NCBI GenBank assembly: GCA_022837595.1
Contig: JALHFX010000037.1
Coordinates: 1 to 25,231, forward strand
DNA from: Propionibacterium sp.
Lineage (GTDB): Bacteria > Actinomycetota > Actinomycetes > Propionibacteriales > Propionibacteriaceae
Direction: 5' to 3'
Length of the DNA stretch: 25,231 bases
Position numbers and translations under genes: made by a program. Numbering within the stretch: position 1 is the first letter of the stretch; each line of letters begins with the position of its first letter. The notes below the pieces were generated by a model. That model did no database searches, was not told where the DNA came from, and saw only the letters and a program-made list of their open reading frames with translations. This document shows, in pieces, positions 1-8,683 of the stretch.

Positions 1-5
1 AACGG

Positions 6-33
6 TCTGACCACTTGCGAAACCCGGGTCAGA
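6..33 (-). terminator. Possible hairpin at the end of the TPM gene
   Basis: TCTGACC (6-12) and GGTCAGA (27-33) form a 7-bp stem around a 14-nt loop. It overlaps the TPM stop codon at 29-31. There is no T-run, and the window edge hides what follows. It may be a factor-dependent or intrinsic terminator; confidence is low. Confidence 0.3.
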
Positions 34-1249
34 ACTTGCCGCTTGAGCCGCCGTGGCTGCTGCCCGACGATGAGGTGTGGGAGCTTGACCCGCCGCCGCT
101 GCCGGAGCTGCTGCTCTCGCTCGGTCGCGCGGTTCTACTGACCTGACTGTAGAGGAACTGGTCGCGGCGGTCGGTGTATTGCACGCTGCCGCGGCGCACG
201 TAGTTCCTCGCGGTGGGTTGCAGCCTGACGGTATACAGCTTCTTTTTCGCGACGGCGGTGACGAGCATCGCGATCACGAAGCCGCCCGGCAGGCTGAAGA
301 GCAGCAACTTCAGATAGCTTCCAAGAGTCGGCTTGAAATCATCGGGCATATTGCCAACGTCGTATGGCTCGCCGTTTCGTGCCTGGGTGATGAAATCGTC
401 GCTCAACTCTGCAAACGTTGTGAATGCGCCTGCAAAGTCTCCATCGCTCAGCTGTGGTCTGAACTGTTCGACCATGTATCGCTGGCCGGCATCGGTGAAT
501 GCGGGTATCCCGAAGCCGTGAGTCGAGATGGCCCAGTCACGTTCTTCCATGCTGACCAGTAGCAGGATGCCGTCGCGTCCCTCGCCCGCACCGTATCCGT
601 TGTAATCGAAGAAGTCGTCCGCATACTCCGTGCTGGTCTTGCCGCCCAGCGAGTAGCTCGTCACGATGACGACATCGAATCCCTGCCGCTGGCTGATTTC
701 GTCCAGCTTTGCCAGTAAGGCTTCTTCTTGGGTTGCGGTGAGCAAATCATTCTCGTCCACCAGTCGCGGCATAAGCCGCTCTGCGGGGATTGCCGGAGGC
801 CCATAACCCAGGCGTAGAAGACGATCCACTTCGTGAAGATACAGGTTCGCTCCTCCGAATGGCCAGGCAACATCGTTATAGACCTGCCACAAAGCGTTCT
901 TATCGTCTTCAGATATCAGGTCGTTCGCCGCACCAGACAGGTAGATGTACCAGTCGTCCTCGGTGATCGCGAGCAGCACCCCATTTGTCGCTGCATTCAA
1001 TTCTGCATACCGACGTTCGGCGTATTCTTGCGCACTTCCCGGGTCGGTCTCGTCGATGTCGAGCAGGACGTCGAATCCGTACTCTTCATAGATATGCTGA
1101 GCCGTCACATTCAGATCACTGATCTCTTGCGCGCTGAGCGTGGTGCCGGTGTCGTGTATTCGCCCACCCACTGGTGCGGCCATAGCGGTCACAGGCATTA
1201 ACAAGCAGGCCAGTAGCGCGGTCACTGCCGCCCAGAACAGACGCTTCAT
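29..1249 (-). CDS. TPM-domain membrane protein with Ser/Gly-rich tail
   Basis: Predicted secreted or membrane-anchored protein of 406 aa. Residues 1-24 form a signal peptide ending at AMAA. Two TPM-like repeats follow, a diverged one at about 30-130 and a better one at about 160-290 (GFDVVIVTSYSL, DGILLLVS, WAISTHGFG, YMVEQFRPQL). A membrane segment lies near 315-338, and the C-terminus is very rich in Ser, Gly and His, as in many YgcG/TPM proteins. The TPM family is associated with membrane protein quality control or acid-phosphatase activity in other organisms; no specific role can be read here. The start lies 13 bp after the zinc-ribbon gene, so the two are likely co-transcribed. The tandem repeat is inferred from similar length and pattern, not from an alignment. 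Confidence 0.8.
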   Translation of the reverse strand: MKRLFWAAVTALLACLLMPVTAMAAPVGGRIHDTGTTLSAQEISDLNVTAQHIYEEYGFDVLLDIDETDPGSAQEYAERRYAELNAATNGVLLAITEDDWYIYLSGAANDLISEDDKNALWQVYNDVAWPFGGANLYLHEVDRLLRLGYGPPAIPAERLMPRLVDENDLLTATQEEALLAKLDEISQRQGFDVVIVTSYSLGGKTSTEYADDFFDYNGYGAGEGRDGILLLVSMEERDWAISTHGFGIPAFTDAGQRYMVEQFRPQLSDGDFAGAFTTFAELSDDFITQARNGEPYDVGNMPDDFKPTLGSYLKLLLFSLPGGFVIAMLVTAVAKKKLYTVRLQPTARNYVRRGSVQYTDRRDQFLYSQVSRTARPSESSSSGSGGGSSSHTSSSGSSHGGSSGKF

Positions 1250-1262
1250 ATCGCTACCCTCC

Positions 1263-2204
1263 TCACGACATCGTCAAGACGAGCATTACGAGCAGGCTGA
1301 GCAGCACGCTGAACACGGCCGTGAGAATCGCTCGCCATCGCCATAATGAGCTGACGCTCAGCGGTAGATCGCCCACGAATTTGCCGGTCTGCCCGTTCAT
1401 GGCGAAGGTATATCTCGTGCCGTTCCACATGGTGTTCAAGAGCCACACGGGGAATAGTGCGTAGGACACCTCGCCGTTGCGGATACGAACATTGCTGCTT
1501 TCTGTCGTCACCGACTGATAGCCAGTCGTCGTGGCATCCATTGCTTCTGCTGCACTTCGCTGTACTCGCGCGTTAGCACGATGCAGGCTCTGCTCAGCAC
1601 CTATATCGTATTTTTCCGCAAAATAGCCCGACAGGTACGCGGTCTGGAAATCGACAGCCTCGGCGCAATTGAATGGCTCGATGGATTCCATAAGATCGTC
1701 GGGCATCTTTTGTGAGCCATCCACGGGTATCCGTTCAAATCCGAGACGCCCGGCCCGATACAACGTGTAGTAACTGGTCTCTACATAGTTGTATTTCGAG
1801 TCGCTCCAAGAACGCATCCTTGTCGCGCCGTAGCGGGCCTGTACATCAGCGTCGGCATCGAACAACCAGAAGGGAAGATATACGCCCTTGACTTCGTCGA
1901 TGTGCTGACGATCCTTGAAGATCTTCGGCAGGAATGGTTTCCCTTTGAGATGCCTCGTCAACCCCTCTTTCGCCTGTTCCTTGTCGAGCTTGAAGGGAAT
2001 CACGATATCTGGGCGCAGCATTCCGGAGACCTGTTCGACCATGACCACCGGATTCGCGCAATAGGGGCAACTGGTCGCGGCCAGATTCTGATCTCCGACG
2101 ATCTCGCCGCCACACGAACGGCACAAATACACTCGCATCTGAAGCCGGGAATCGAAGATGATCGGCCCGCCACAGTTAGCGCATTTGTACTCCTGAAGTG
2201 CCAT
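1263..2204 (-). CDS. TFIIB-type zinc-ribbon membrane protein
   Basis: Protein of 313 aa with three CxxC knuckles at the N-terminus (C8/C11, C28/C31, C46/C49), a zinc-ribbon arrangement. A mostly beta, soluble-looking middle follows (YLPFWLFDADADVQARYGATR, then LFPVWLLNTMWNGTRYTFAMNG). One hydrophobic segment closes the protein at about 290-312. This layout matches proteins usually annotated as TFIIB-type zinc ribbon-containing. Their function is unknown; they commonly sit beside TPM or SPFH membrane proteins, as this one does. The segments F-P-V-W and Y-L-P-F-W recall the repeated motif of that family. The ATG has GGAG about 10 nt upstream. Confidence 0.75.
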   Translation of the reverse strand: MALQEYKCANCGGPIIFDSRLQMRVYLCRSCGGEIVGDQNLAATSCPYCANPVVMVEQVSGMLRPDIVIPFKLDKEQAKEGLTRHLKGKPFLPKIFKDRQHIDEVKGVYLPFWLFDADADVQARYGATRMRSWSDSKYNYVETSYYTLYRAGRLGFERIPVDGSQKMPDDLMESIEPFNCAEAVDFQTAYLSGYFAEKYDIGAEQSLHRANARVQRSAAEAMDATTTGYQSVTTESSNVRIRNGEVSYALFPVWLLNTMWNGTRYTFAMNGQTGKFVGDLPLSVSSLWRWRAILTAVFSVLLSLLVMLVLTMS

Positions 2205-2284
2205 CAGTTCTCATCTCCGCTCGCATCAGATCTCGTCGATCGTCGACTCCTGGTTGTTCAGCACACTATCGGCCCAACGGGACA

Positions 2285-3097
2285 CTATTCACACGCCAGT
2301 CCGTCCCCATCGCCATCACCACGGTTCCCGGTGCCGTATGCGAACCATTCGTAGATGGCCGCCTCATCAGGATTATCCCGGTTGAACGGTCCGGTCGGGT
2401 GCCCGGCGGTGTTCTTCTTGAGCTGGGCGCACGATGGGTATTGCAGCCACCAGCGATCAACCGCATCGTCGTCTTGGGACGACGGCTGAGTGGTTCTATC
2501 GGCAATGGCCTGACAGTCAAGTGTGACAACCGACCTGTCGGGGCCCAGCGAAGCAAGCTGAGCTGTGTGGTACGTGGCCTGTTGAGGATGCTCCGGGTAT
2601 CCGTCGGTGGAGTCGTAGCGGGCAACCGCTTGACCCGCCTCCAGTTGCATCAACCCGAGATCGATTCCATCGCTGGTAATGACGTAACGGATGAGCCGGC
2701 CGTAGCTGTCCCGATCGTTTTGCCCGGCCGATAACACCAGCTGCACCGAGTCGCCCGCAGACAGCAGATCGCCGATCGTCCGTGACGCGTCATCGTACCC
2801 ACACTCACCCATTTCCGGTGCGTCGATACCCATGAGCCGGACGGAACCTTTGTCGGTTTGGACGGTGTCACCATCGACGACGGCCATGAAGGTAGCCGAC
2901 TGCCACTCAGAGCCTGGGAATGCCGGTGCCGACTTCGCCGGCGATGGTGCGTGCGTTGGGCTCATTGTCTGACCCTCCGACTGCACACCGGTCGGGACGG
3001 ACTGCTCGGCGGCTGGCAGGGGCCCGCTCGCGCAGCCGCAGAGTCCGAGCACCACCACAGCCAGACCTGCCACTCGCGACGCGCGCGTACTTCTCAT
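2285..3097 (-). CDS. Thermonuclease-like lipoprotein with excalibur motif
   Basis: Extracellular nuclease of the staphylococcal nuclease (TNase) fold, predicted to cut DNA or RNA with calcium. I chose the ATG at 3097 because it opens a signal peptide with a lipobox-like LCGC (C22), although the frame stays open to 3202. The TNase core holds VVDGDTV, VRLMGIDAPE and DSYGRLIRYV, which supply the expected catalytic Arg, Glu and Arg. The C-terminus ends in DGDGDGLACE, a typical excalibur calcium-binding motif with its paired cysteines (YPSC and ACE). Nuclease plus excalibur is a common actinobacterial arrangement. Likely job: nucleotide scavenging at the cell surface. Confidence 0.85.
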   Translation of the reverse strand: MRSTRASRVAGLAVVVLGLCGCASGPLPAAEQSVPTGVQSEGQTMSPTHAPSPAKSAPAFPGSEWQSATFMAVVDGDTVQTDKGSVRLMGIDAPEMGECGYDDASRTIGDLLSAGDSVQLVLSAGQNDRDSYGRLIRYVITSDGIDLGLMQLEAGQAVARYDSTDGYPEHPQQATYHTAQLASLGPDRSVVTLDCQAIADRTTQPSSQDDDAVDRWWLQYPSCAQLKKNTAGHPTGPFNRDNPDEAAIYEWFAYGTGNRGDGDGDGLACE

Positions 3098-3277
3098 CTG
3101 GACGATTGTAGACAGCGCACGATTCAGCTTTCGCCTGGCCCTATCCGGTCCTGCAGGGGCGGGGGTCGGCTCGCCCCCGCCCCTCGCCGTCTTCTCCGCC
3201 ATGCTCTCGGGTGTCTTCAGTCGTGGCTGGACGTGCTCGATCGGGTTGCAGTGATACGTGCACTCGAACTCATGGCG

Positions 3278-3328
3278 CGGTGCCCTACGCTGGCCCAGCC
3301 CGCAGGGCTTGGGCCGCGTAGGGCACCG
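3278..3328 (-). terminator. Long hairpin downstream of the SDR gene
   Basis: CGGTGCCCTACGC (3278-3290) and GCGTAGGGCACCG (3316-3328) are perfect 13-bp arms. The interior continues to pair (GGCCCA/TGGGCC, then GCCC/GGGC) with one bulged base, giving a hairpin of more than 20 bp around a GCA loop. It begins 15 bp past the SDR stop. No T-run follows, which is common for actinobacterial terminators. Confidence 0.7.
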
Positions 3329-3343
3329 ATGAGGCCGGTCGCA

Positions 3344-4393
3344 TCAGGCTGCTTGCAGGACCTCTTCCTGGTTCAGGATCTTGCCCTCGTTCTCGAGCCA
3401 AGTGATCGTGTCGTACATGGTCTCGGAGAACGGGCGCGTCGTGAAGCCGAGTTCGCGCCGAGCCTTGGAGCTGTCGAAGGCGTTGTTCCGGGTGAGGTTG
3501 TACACGGCAAAGCCGGTCATGCGAAGCGGCTTCTTGGCTATCCGGTTGTACAAATCGGCACCTCGGCCCAGGAACTTCGCCACCCCCGTGGGCACGATCT
3601 TGGTCACCCGCGGAAGCCCGGTCAAGTCGCTCAGCTGTGCCAGCATGTCTTCCATCGTGACGCACTCATTGCCGAGGATGTAGCCCTCCCCAGTGCGTCC
3701 ATGCTCGGTGGCTGCCACGATCGCATCGGCGAGGTCGCGCACGTCGACGGCGTTGAAGCTGCCCTGGATGCCTGTATCCATTTTTCCGTCGCAGTAGTCC
3801 ATGATGAAGCCAGTGACGGGGCCGAACGCATAGTCCTCGGGTCCGCAGATCCCGGTCGGGAAGACGATCGTGGCATCCAGACCAGTGGTTCGGACTGCAT
3901 CGAGCACCAGTTGGGTAGCCTCGGCCTTACTCTTGCCGTAGTAGCCGACCACATCGTCCGGGGAGAACGTGTCCGGTTCAGTGATGAGGGTCCCATTCGG
4001 GGTCTCCGGGATTGCGCCGGTGGAGCTGACATAGACCAGTTTCTTCACTTGATGTGCCTGGCAGGCCGCGACGATGTTGGCGGTACCACCGATGTTGACG
4101 TCATGAACCACTTGGCTATAAGCCGAGCTCACGGTGACCATGGCCGCGCAGTGGATCACCACGAGATCACTGTCGTCGTTTGTGGTGAAGAACGGTTCCA
4201 GGCTTGCAGGCTTGGTGACGTCGCCGGTGTGGATCTCTACACCGGCCGGCACGCGGGCGACAGCCGGATCGCCGGGCAAGACCAGCCCGCGTACGCGCTG
4301 GCCGTCGGCGAGCAGCCGAGTTGCAACGGAGTTTCCCAGGTTTCCTGCTACGCCGGTGACAAGGTAAGTGGTTTGAATAGTCGAGTTGGTCAT
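3344..4393 (-). CDS. NAD-dependent epimerase/reductase, extended SDR family
   Basis: Protein of 349 aa. The N-terminal Rossmann motif TGVAGNLG (TGxxGxxG) follows a short beta strand, and the catalytic YGKSK (YxxxK) comes in the middle, preceded by VYVSSTGA. This places it among extended SDRs of the NAD-dependent epimerase/dehydratase and dihydroflavonol-reductase-like type. The substrate is unknown; sugar nucleotide, sterol-like or hydroxyketone substrates are all possible. The ATG at 4393 has GAGAGGAA a few bases upstream and starts just before the first beta strand, so the longer frame up to 4732 is not used. It is monocistronic, with a strong hairpin after the stop and a divergent neighbour. 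Confidence 0.85.
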   Translation of the reverse strand: MTNSTIQTTYLVTGVAGNLGNSVATRLLADGQRVRGLVLPGDPAVARVPAGVEIHTGDVTKPASLEPFFTTNDDSDLVVIHCAAMVTVSSAYSQVVHDVNIGGTANIVAACQAHQVKKLVYVSSTGAIPETPNGTLITEPDTFSPDDVVGYYGKSKAEATQLVLDAVRTTGLDATIVFPTGICGPEDYAFGPVTGFIMDYCDGKMDTGIQGSFNAVDVRDLADAIVAATEHGRTGEGYILGNECVTMEDMLAQLSDLTGLPRVTKIVPTGVAKFLGRGADLYNRIAKKPLRMTGFAVYNLTRNNAFDSSKARRELGFTTRPFSETMYDTITWLENEGKILNQEEVLQAA

Positions 4394-4817
4394 TGGAGTT
4401 CCTCTCATCTGTTCGTAACGTCTCGGACCGCGGGTACGGGGATTCCCAGGTGGATTCGGGTTACCTTGGTTCCCCCGCTGTCTTCTTAAGTTTCTGTCGA
4501 ACCAGGGGAGAGAACATCGTCTGCAAGCAGCGTTCATCGGTACTGCGTTTGCAGCAGTAGCTGGAGGGCCCTGCGCCAAATCGAGGCACATTACTGGTTG
4601 TGCCGAGGCCAGGACGAGCACGTTTCGCCAGATGACCGCTGTCGTCCGATTGCGTGCATCGGTTCGGGGAGGTGGGTGATCACGGCCAGTGCCGCGGCGG
4701 TCGACAGCGCACCGTAACCCGATGCGGACCATTTCCCGATCGAAGTGTTCAATCAGGCCGGTTGCGTAGTCGCTGCCGATCTACGATGGTCTTCTTCCAC
4801 CAGCAGGGGAGGTCACG
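4394..4817. other. Intergenic region between divergent genes
   Basis: This 424-bp stretch separates the SDR gene (minus) from the DUF6544-like gene (plus), so it should carry both promoters. I see no convincing gene. Frames that are open here have composition unlike the neighbouring proteins and no recognisable motif. No clear dyad or consensus promoter stands out. Confidence 0.5.
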
Positions 4818-5579
4818 ATGTCCAGATCGCCAGCGGTCCCCAAGCATCTTCGTGGCAGTTGGGCTGACATTTTGACACCGACTGCCGATGCCCCGCCTTT
4901 CCACCCAGACCAAACCGCCCAGCTACCGGACGCAGCCCGACGCTGGTTGGGTCACGCCATAGCCGCAGGCACCTTGTTACGACGCCGCATCGAGATGCGC
5001 CAACACGGGCAAATCAAGATCGCCGGCCGCTGGTGGCCCATCCGTTGTCGACAGGCACTCGATCCGCTGCAGGGCTATTTGTGGCCGGTGCGCACGTCGA
5101 TCGCGGGGCTGCCCCTGATCGGGTTCGACCTGCTCGCAGACGGTGAGGCCGAGTTGACCCATCGCCTACTCGGCGTGATACCCGTGGTTCACGTGCAGGA
5201 GCCCGGCCTGGTGCGCAGTGCAGCAGCACGCGCCGCGAGCGAGATATGTTGGTCGCCGGCTACCGCCTTGCATCCGGCGGTCAGCTGGAACGCCGCCGGC
5301 CCGGATGAGGCGACCGTCTCGATTCCCGTCGCTGGGGAGACGGTTGACGTCACGTTGAGGGCAGCTCGTGACGGTTCCTTGATCAGCCTCACCACACGAA
5401 GATGGACGCGATCCGATGATGGCTCGTGGCAATGGCGTACCTTCGGCGCACACGTGCTCCAAGAAACCACCTTCGCCGGTTTCACGGTTCCGAGCCGTGT
5501 GGTAGCCGGCTACGGCGACGACTTCGCGGGGGCGGGTGCATTCATCCGCTTGGTCGTCGATGATCTGATCGCGCACTGA
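4818..5579 (+). CDS. DUF6544-like hypothetical protein
   Basis: Soluble protein of 253 aa, with no signal peptide or membrane segment. The order of features suggests the DUF6544 (earlier DUF6920) family: LPDAARRWLGHAI near the start, a WWPIRCRQALDPLQGYLWPVR block, AELTHRLLGVIPVV, then a beta-rich C-terminal half with ETTFAGFTVPSRVVAGYG. The family has no established function. The ATG at 4818 has GGGGAGG 5-8 nt upstream, a strong ribosome binding site. It is the only plus-strand gene in the first 21 kb and stands alone. The family assignment is from memory of the pattern, without a search. Confidence 0.6.
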   Translation: MSRSPAVPKHLRGSWADILTPTADAPPFHPDQTAQLPDAARRWLGHAIAAGTLLRRRIEMRQHGQIKIAGRWWPIRCRQALDPLQGYLWPVRTSIAGLPLIGFDLLADGEAELTHRLLGVIPVVHVQEPGLVRSAAARAASEICWSPATALHPAVSWNAAGPDEATVSIPVAGETVDVTLRAARDGSLISLTTRRWTRSDDGSWQWRTFGAHVLQETTFAGFTVPSRVVAGYGDDFAGAGAFIRLVVDDLIAH

Positions 5580-5903
5580 ACAAGTCGCAAGACAGTCGTG
5601 GCTAGTCGCCAGGTTCTGAACTACGGAACCTCGCGACCTCTGTCGACGTGTGCGCAACGATCGGTGGGTTGTGGCCCCGACTTTGTTGTCTCCATCCCGT
5701 TTGGGCCGCGCACCCATCGAGATACGCCAGCAGCGCGTCGAACCTCACCTCCCAACCAGGTGACCGTATCCGTGACACAGACCGCCGATCAGGTCCTCGA
5801 ATCCCTCGAACGACCATTGCAACGAACTAACGGTGCGGGACACTAGGCGAGCTGACAAGGGCTGTGCGGGGGACATCATCTTCGGACGAGCGCTCCGGAT
5901 CGA
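5580..5903. other. Convergent intergenic region
   Basis: These 324 bp lie between two gene ends (the DUF6544-like gene and the MttB-like gene). Short open frames exist on both strands but lack a ribosome binding site and recognisable family features. No clear terminator with a T-run is visible. Confidence 0.4.
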
Positions 5904-7304
5904 TCAGTACGTCAGATAGGGAGCGATCAACGCACCTTGGGCTTCGGTCAATGGAGTTTCCTGATAGGCAGCCAAGCGCTGCTCAAGGGCCTCCAGGGCG
6001 TTGCCCTGCGCAGTCTGCTTGCCGTCCTGCTCCCAGGATGCATATCCAGATTTCTGGAAGTACTTGCTCACGTGCAGTGAACTGCGCATGAACTCGAAGG
6101 TGTGATCCTCGGTGAGATATTGCTCGCCGTGGTCGACATCCAGGATCGTCTCGTAGGCGAGGGTGTCCTCGTCCACTGGTACGCCCTGCCGGACTCGAAG
6201 GGCCATCTTGGTCATCTCTTCGTCCAACAGGAACTTGTCGTAGGAAATCACGTTGTACGAATCAAGGATTCCGGCACTGTGCATGACGAAGTTGATTCCT
6301 GCTTGCACCGTGGCGAGCATGACCGTCGTTGCCTCGATGCCTGATTGTGCGTCGTTCTGCTTCGCGTCGGCCAACGATCCACCAGCCCGGCTCGGCACTC
6401 CCAACTTGTCTGCGAGCGACTTGGCATAGATCGCGGTCAGGGCTGCCTCCGGTGTACCGATCGCCGGCGTGACATACCGCGGATCCATGGCCCCTGCGGC
6501 GTTCCCATAGATCACAGGCACGCCTGGGCGGATCAGCTGTGCAAGGACGATACCGGCCAGCACTTCCGCGTGTGCAAGCGTCAAGGCTCCGGCGAGCGTG
6601 ATGGGCCCAGTCGCCCCCGGCAGCACGCAACTGGCGAAGAGCATGGGCTGGTTCTCTTCGACGTAGGCGATCAGGGCCTCTAGCATCCGGTCGTCATACG
6701 ACAACGGCGAAATCGGGCTGATCAGGCCCAATCCGACGTGGTCGTCCTCGGCGTGACGGTCATAGAAGTCCCGCAGCAGGTTGATGGACATCTTGGAATG
6801 CTCGTAGCCGTCGGTGAGGCCGACGATCGGTTTCGTCGAGTACTTCAGCGCCAATGCCAGTTGGTAGAGGGTCTGTTTGTCGGCGGGCACGTCGGTTGCC
6901 GTCGCCACCCACGGATCAGCCATGGTCAGCACGTCGCTGGTTTCGGCGAGCTTGAGGAAGTTGACGACATCCTCGCTCTTTGACGGCCGGTATTCGTCAC
7001 CCTTCTTGATCTTGATCGGCCCATGCGGTAACGAGAAGCAGGTCTCTGCGCCGCCGATCTCGAAGTCGAACTTGGGGTTGCGGGCCCGGATGACAAATGT
7101 CTTGGGTGCGCTGCTCAGCGCCCGCGAGATCAGCTCCGGCTCGTAGTAGACGATCCGGTCTTCGACTCTGGCGCCCGCGGATCGGAGGATCTCCTGAGCG
7201 GGTTGGTAGGGCATCCGCACGCCCTTCGTTGCCAAGATCTTCAGAGCGGTCTCGTGAATGGCGTCGATGTCGGCAGGCGAGCCGGCAAGGTTCGGAAGAA
7301 TCAT
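5904..7304 (-). CDS. MttB-family (trimethylamine methyltransferase-like) protein, non-pyrrolysine
   Basis: Corrinoid-dependent substrate methyltransferase of 466 aa, a TIM-barrel enzyme moving a methyl group from an N-methylated substrate to a corrinoid protein. Family features are IHETALKILATKGVRM near the N-terminus, FSLPHGPIKI, LAETSDVLTMADPW, and the conserved RAGGSLADAKQNDAQSG block, followed by FVMHSAGILDSYNVISYDKFL. Archaeal MttB reads an in-frame amber codon as pyrrolysine; here the frame is uninterrupted, so this belongs to the non-Pyl branch, which includes glycine betaine, proline betaine and carnitine demethylases. The substrate cannot be read from sequence. ATG 7304 is preferred to GTG 7313 because AGGAAAG sits 8 nt before it. 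It is last in the minus-strand series, 29 bp after the transporter. Confidence 0.85.
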   Translation of the reverse strand: MILPNLAGSPADIDAIHETALKILATKGVRMPYQPAQEILRSAGARVEDRIVYYEPELISRALSSAPKTFVIRARNPKFDFEIGGAETCFSLPHGPIKIKKGDEYRPSKSEDVVNFLKLAETSDVLTMADPWVATATDVPADKQTLYQLALALKYSTKPIVGLTDGYEHSKMSINLLRDFYDRHAEDDHVGLGLISPISPLSYDDRMLEALIAYVEENQPMLFASCVLPGATGPITLAGALTLAHAEVLAGIVLAQLIRPGVPVIYGNAAGAMDPRYVTPAIGTPEAALTAIYAKSLADKLGVPSRAGGSLADAKQNDAQSGIEATTVMLATVQAGINFVMHSAGILDSYNVISYDKFLLDEEMTKMALRVRQGVPVDEDTLAYETILDVDHGEQYLTEDHTFEFMRSSLHVSKYFQKSGYASWEQDGKQTAQGNALEALEQRLAAYQETPLTEAQGALIAPYLTY

Positions 7305-7333
7305 TTTGTTCACTTTCCTGTTCGATGTCGTTA

Positions 7334-8668
7334 TCAGGCTGCGGAGGTCTCGCGCAGTGACATGCCCTTGGTCTCTTCAGCCAGTGCGGCACACAAGACC
7401 ACGCCCGCCAAGCAGACGGCGGCCATCACCAGCATTGTGTTCGATACACCGATCTCGGTGAGCATCAGCGGCACCAGATAGGTGCCGACGGCCGCGCCGA
7501 TTCGGCTCATTGCCGTCGCTAAGCCAGTTGCGGACGCGCGCACCTCGGTCGGGAAAAGCTCATTGGGTGCCAGCCAGGCGAGGGCTGATGGCCCGCCCTG
7601 CGCGAGACAGAAGATGATGAAGCCCACGAACACGACGATCGGTGAGACGTTCGAAAGCAGACCTAGTATCGCCATACCGATGGTCATGCCGACGAATGAC
7701 CAGATGTTCAGCGGGCGTCGGCCCCAACGATCCACCAGCAGGACTGCGACGAAGCAGCCCACGCCGAAGAAGATATTGCTTAGCACGTAGGGCACGATCC
7801 ACCGGTCACCGAGACCTAGCAGATCGTAGATCTGTGGGCCGAAGGTGGCGATGGCGAAGACCGGGACCGTCATCAGTGCGTAGAAACCGCCACAGTACAA
7901 CAGTCTTCTCAGGTAGACGCGGTTGGAGAAGATAATGCCCATCTTGGAACCAGCCGGTGCCGTTTCGCCGAGTTCACCTATCTGCTGGTCGATGTTCTGG
8001 CCAGGGAAGGCGCGGTGCAGCACGTCTATCGCTTCATCGCGACGGCCACGGCTGGCGAGCCAGAGCGGGGACTCCGGAGTGCCGAGACGACCGATCAACA
8101 AGATCAGAGCGATGAGAGCCGGGCTGGCCAACATCCAGCGCCAACCTTCGTCAGACCCCAGATACAAGGCGTAGCCGACCAGAGCGGCTGCCACCCCGCC
8201 GACGTACCAGATGCCATTCAGCGCGCCAACCATCCAGCCGCGGCTCTTCGGAGTTGAAAACTCGGTGATCAGGGTGCTGGCGATCGGGTAGTCCGCTCCG
8301 ATCACCACGCCGATGAGTACACGCAAGATGACGAGTTGGGTGATGTCTTGGACGAAGAACTGCGCCGCCGACAAGACGATGATGACGCTGACATCGAAGA
8401 TGTACATGAAGCGCCGACCGATCCTGTCGGTGATGTATCCGCCGACGGGGCCGCCGATCAGGATGCCCACCAAAGTGCCTGCGGCGAGCATGCCGGTCTG
8501 GGAGTCACTAAGGTCCCAGAGGGGCACGATCTGTAGTAGCGCGAGCCCGATCATGACGATGACATACCCGTCGAGGAATGGGCTACCGCTACCGAAAACC
8601 AGTACTTTGCGTTGCAGCGGACTCAACTTGAGCCGCTGCTGGGATGCTTCGGTGATTTGTGTGGTCAC
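7334..8668 (-). CDS. MFS transporter, sugar/organic-acid porter type
   Basis: Major facilitator permease of 444 aa with about 12 hydrophobic segments. The signature after TM2 is GGYITDRIGRRFMY, and after TM8 DRWGRRPLNIW. TM4-TM5 holds RVLIGVVIGADYPIASTLITEFSTPKSRG, typical of the sugar-porter and aromatic-acid/H+ symporter branches, and PESPLWLASRGR marks the central loop. It starts at a GTG with GGGGGA upstream, 15 bp after the serine dehydratase-like gene, and is followed by mttB. From context it is the likely importer of the methylated substrate, although BCCT or ABC carriers more often do this for betaines. Confidence 0.85.
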   Translation of the reverse strand: MTTQITEASQQRLKLSPLQRKVLVFGSGSPFLDGYVIVMIGLALLQIVPLWDLSDSQTGMLAAGTLVGILIGGPVGGYITDRIGRRFMYIFDVSVIIVLSAAQFFVQDITQLVILRVLIGVVIGADYPIASTLITEFSTPKSRGWMVGALNGIWYVGGVAAALVGYALYLGSDEGWRWMLASPALIALILLIGRLGTPESPLWLASRGRRDEAIDVLHRAFPGQNIDQQIGELGETAPAGSKMGIIFSNRVYLRRLLYCGGFYALMTVPVFAIATFGPQIYDLLGLGDRWIVPYVLSNIFFGVGCFVAVLLVDRWGRRPLNIWSFVGMTIGMAILGLLSNVSPIVVFVGFIIFCLAQGGPSALAWLAPNELFPTEVRASATGLATAMSRIGAAVGTYLVPLMLTEIGVSNTMLVMAAVCLAGVVLCAALAEETKGMSLRETSAA

Positions 8669-8683
8669 GGAAATGTCCCCCTA

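Noticed and set aside
2858..4489. Long 543-codon plus-strand frame opposite the nuclease and SDR genes.
   Set aside because: It is antisense to two genes with clear families, has high Arg/His/Gly composition and no domain. It is a high-GC shadow.
5598..5846. Open frames on both strands between convergent genes; the minus-strand one has a short helicase-associated-like phrase (WEVRFDALLAYLDG).
   Set aside because: No ribosome binding site, too short, and the resemblance covers only about a dozen residues.
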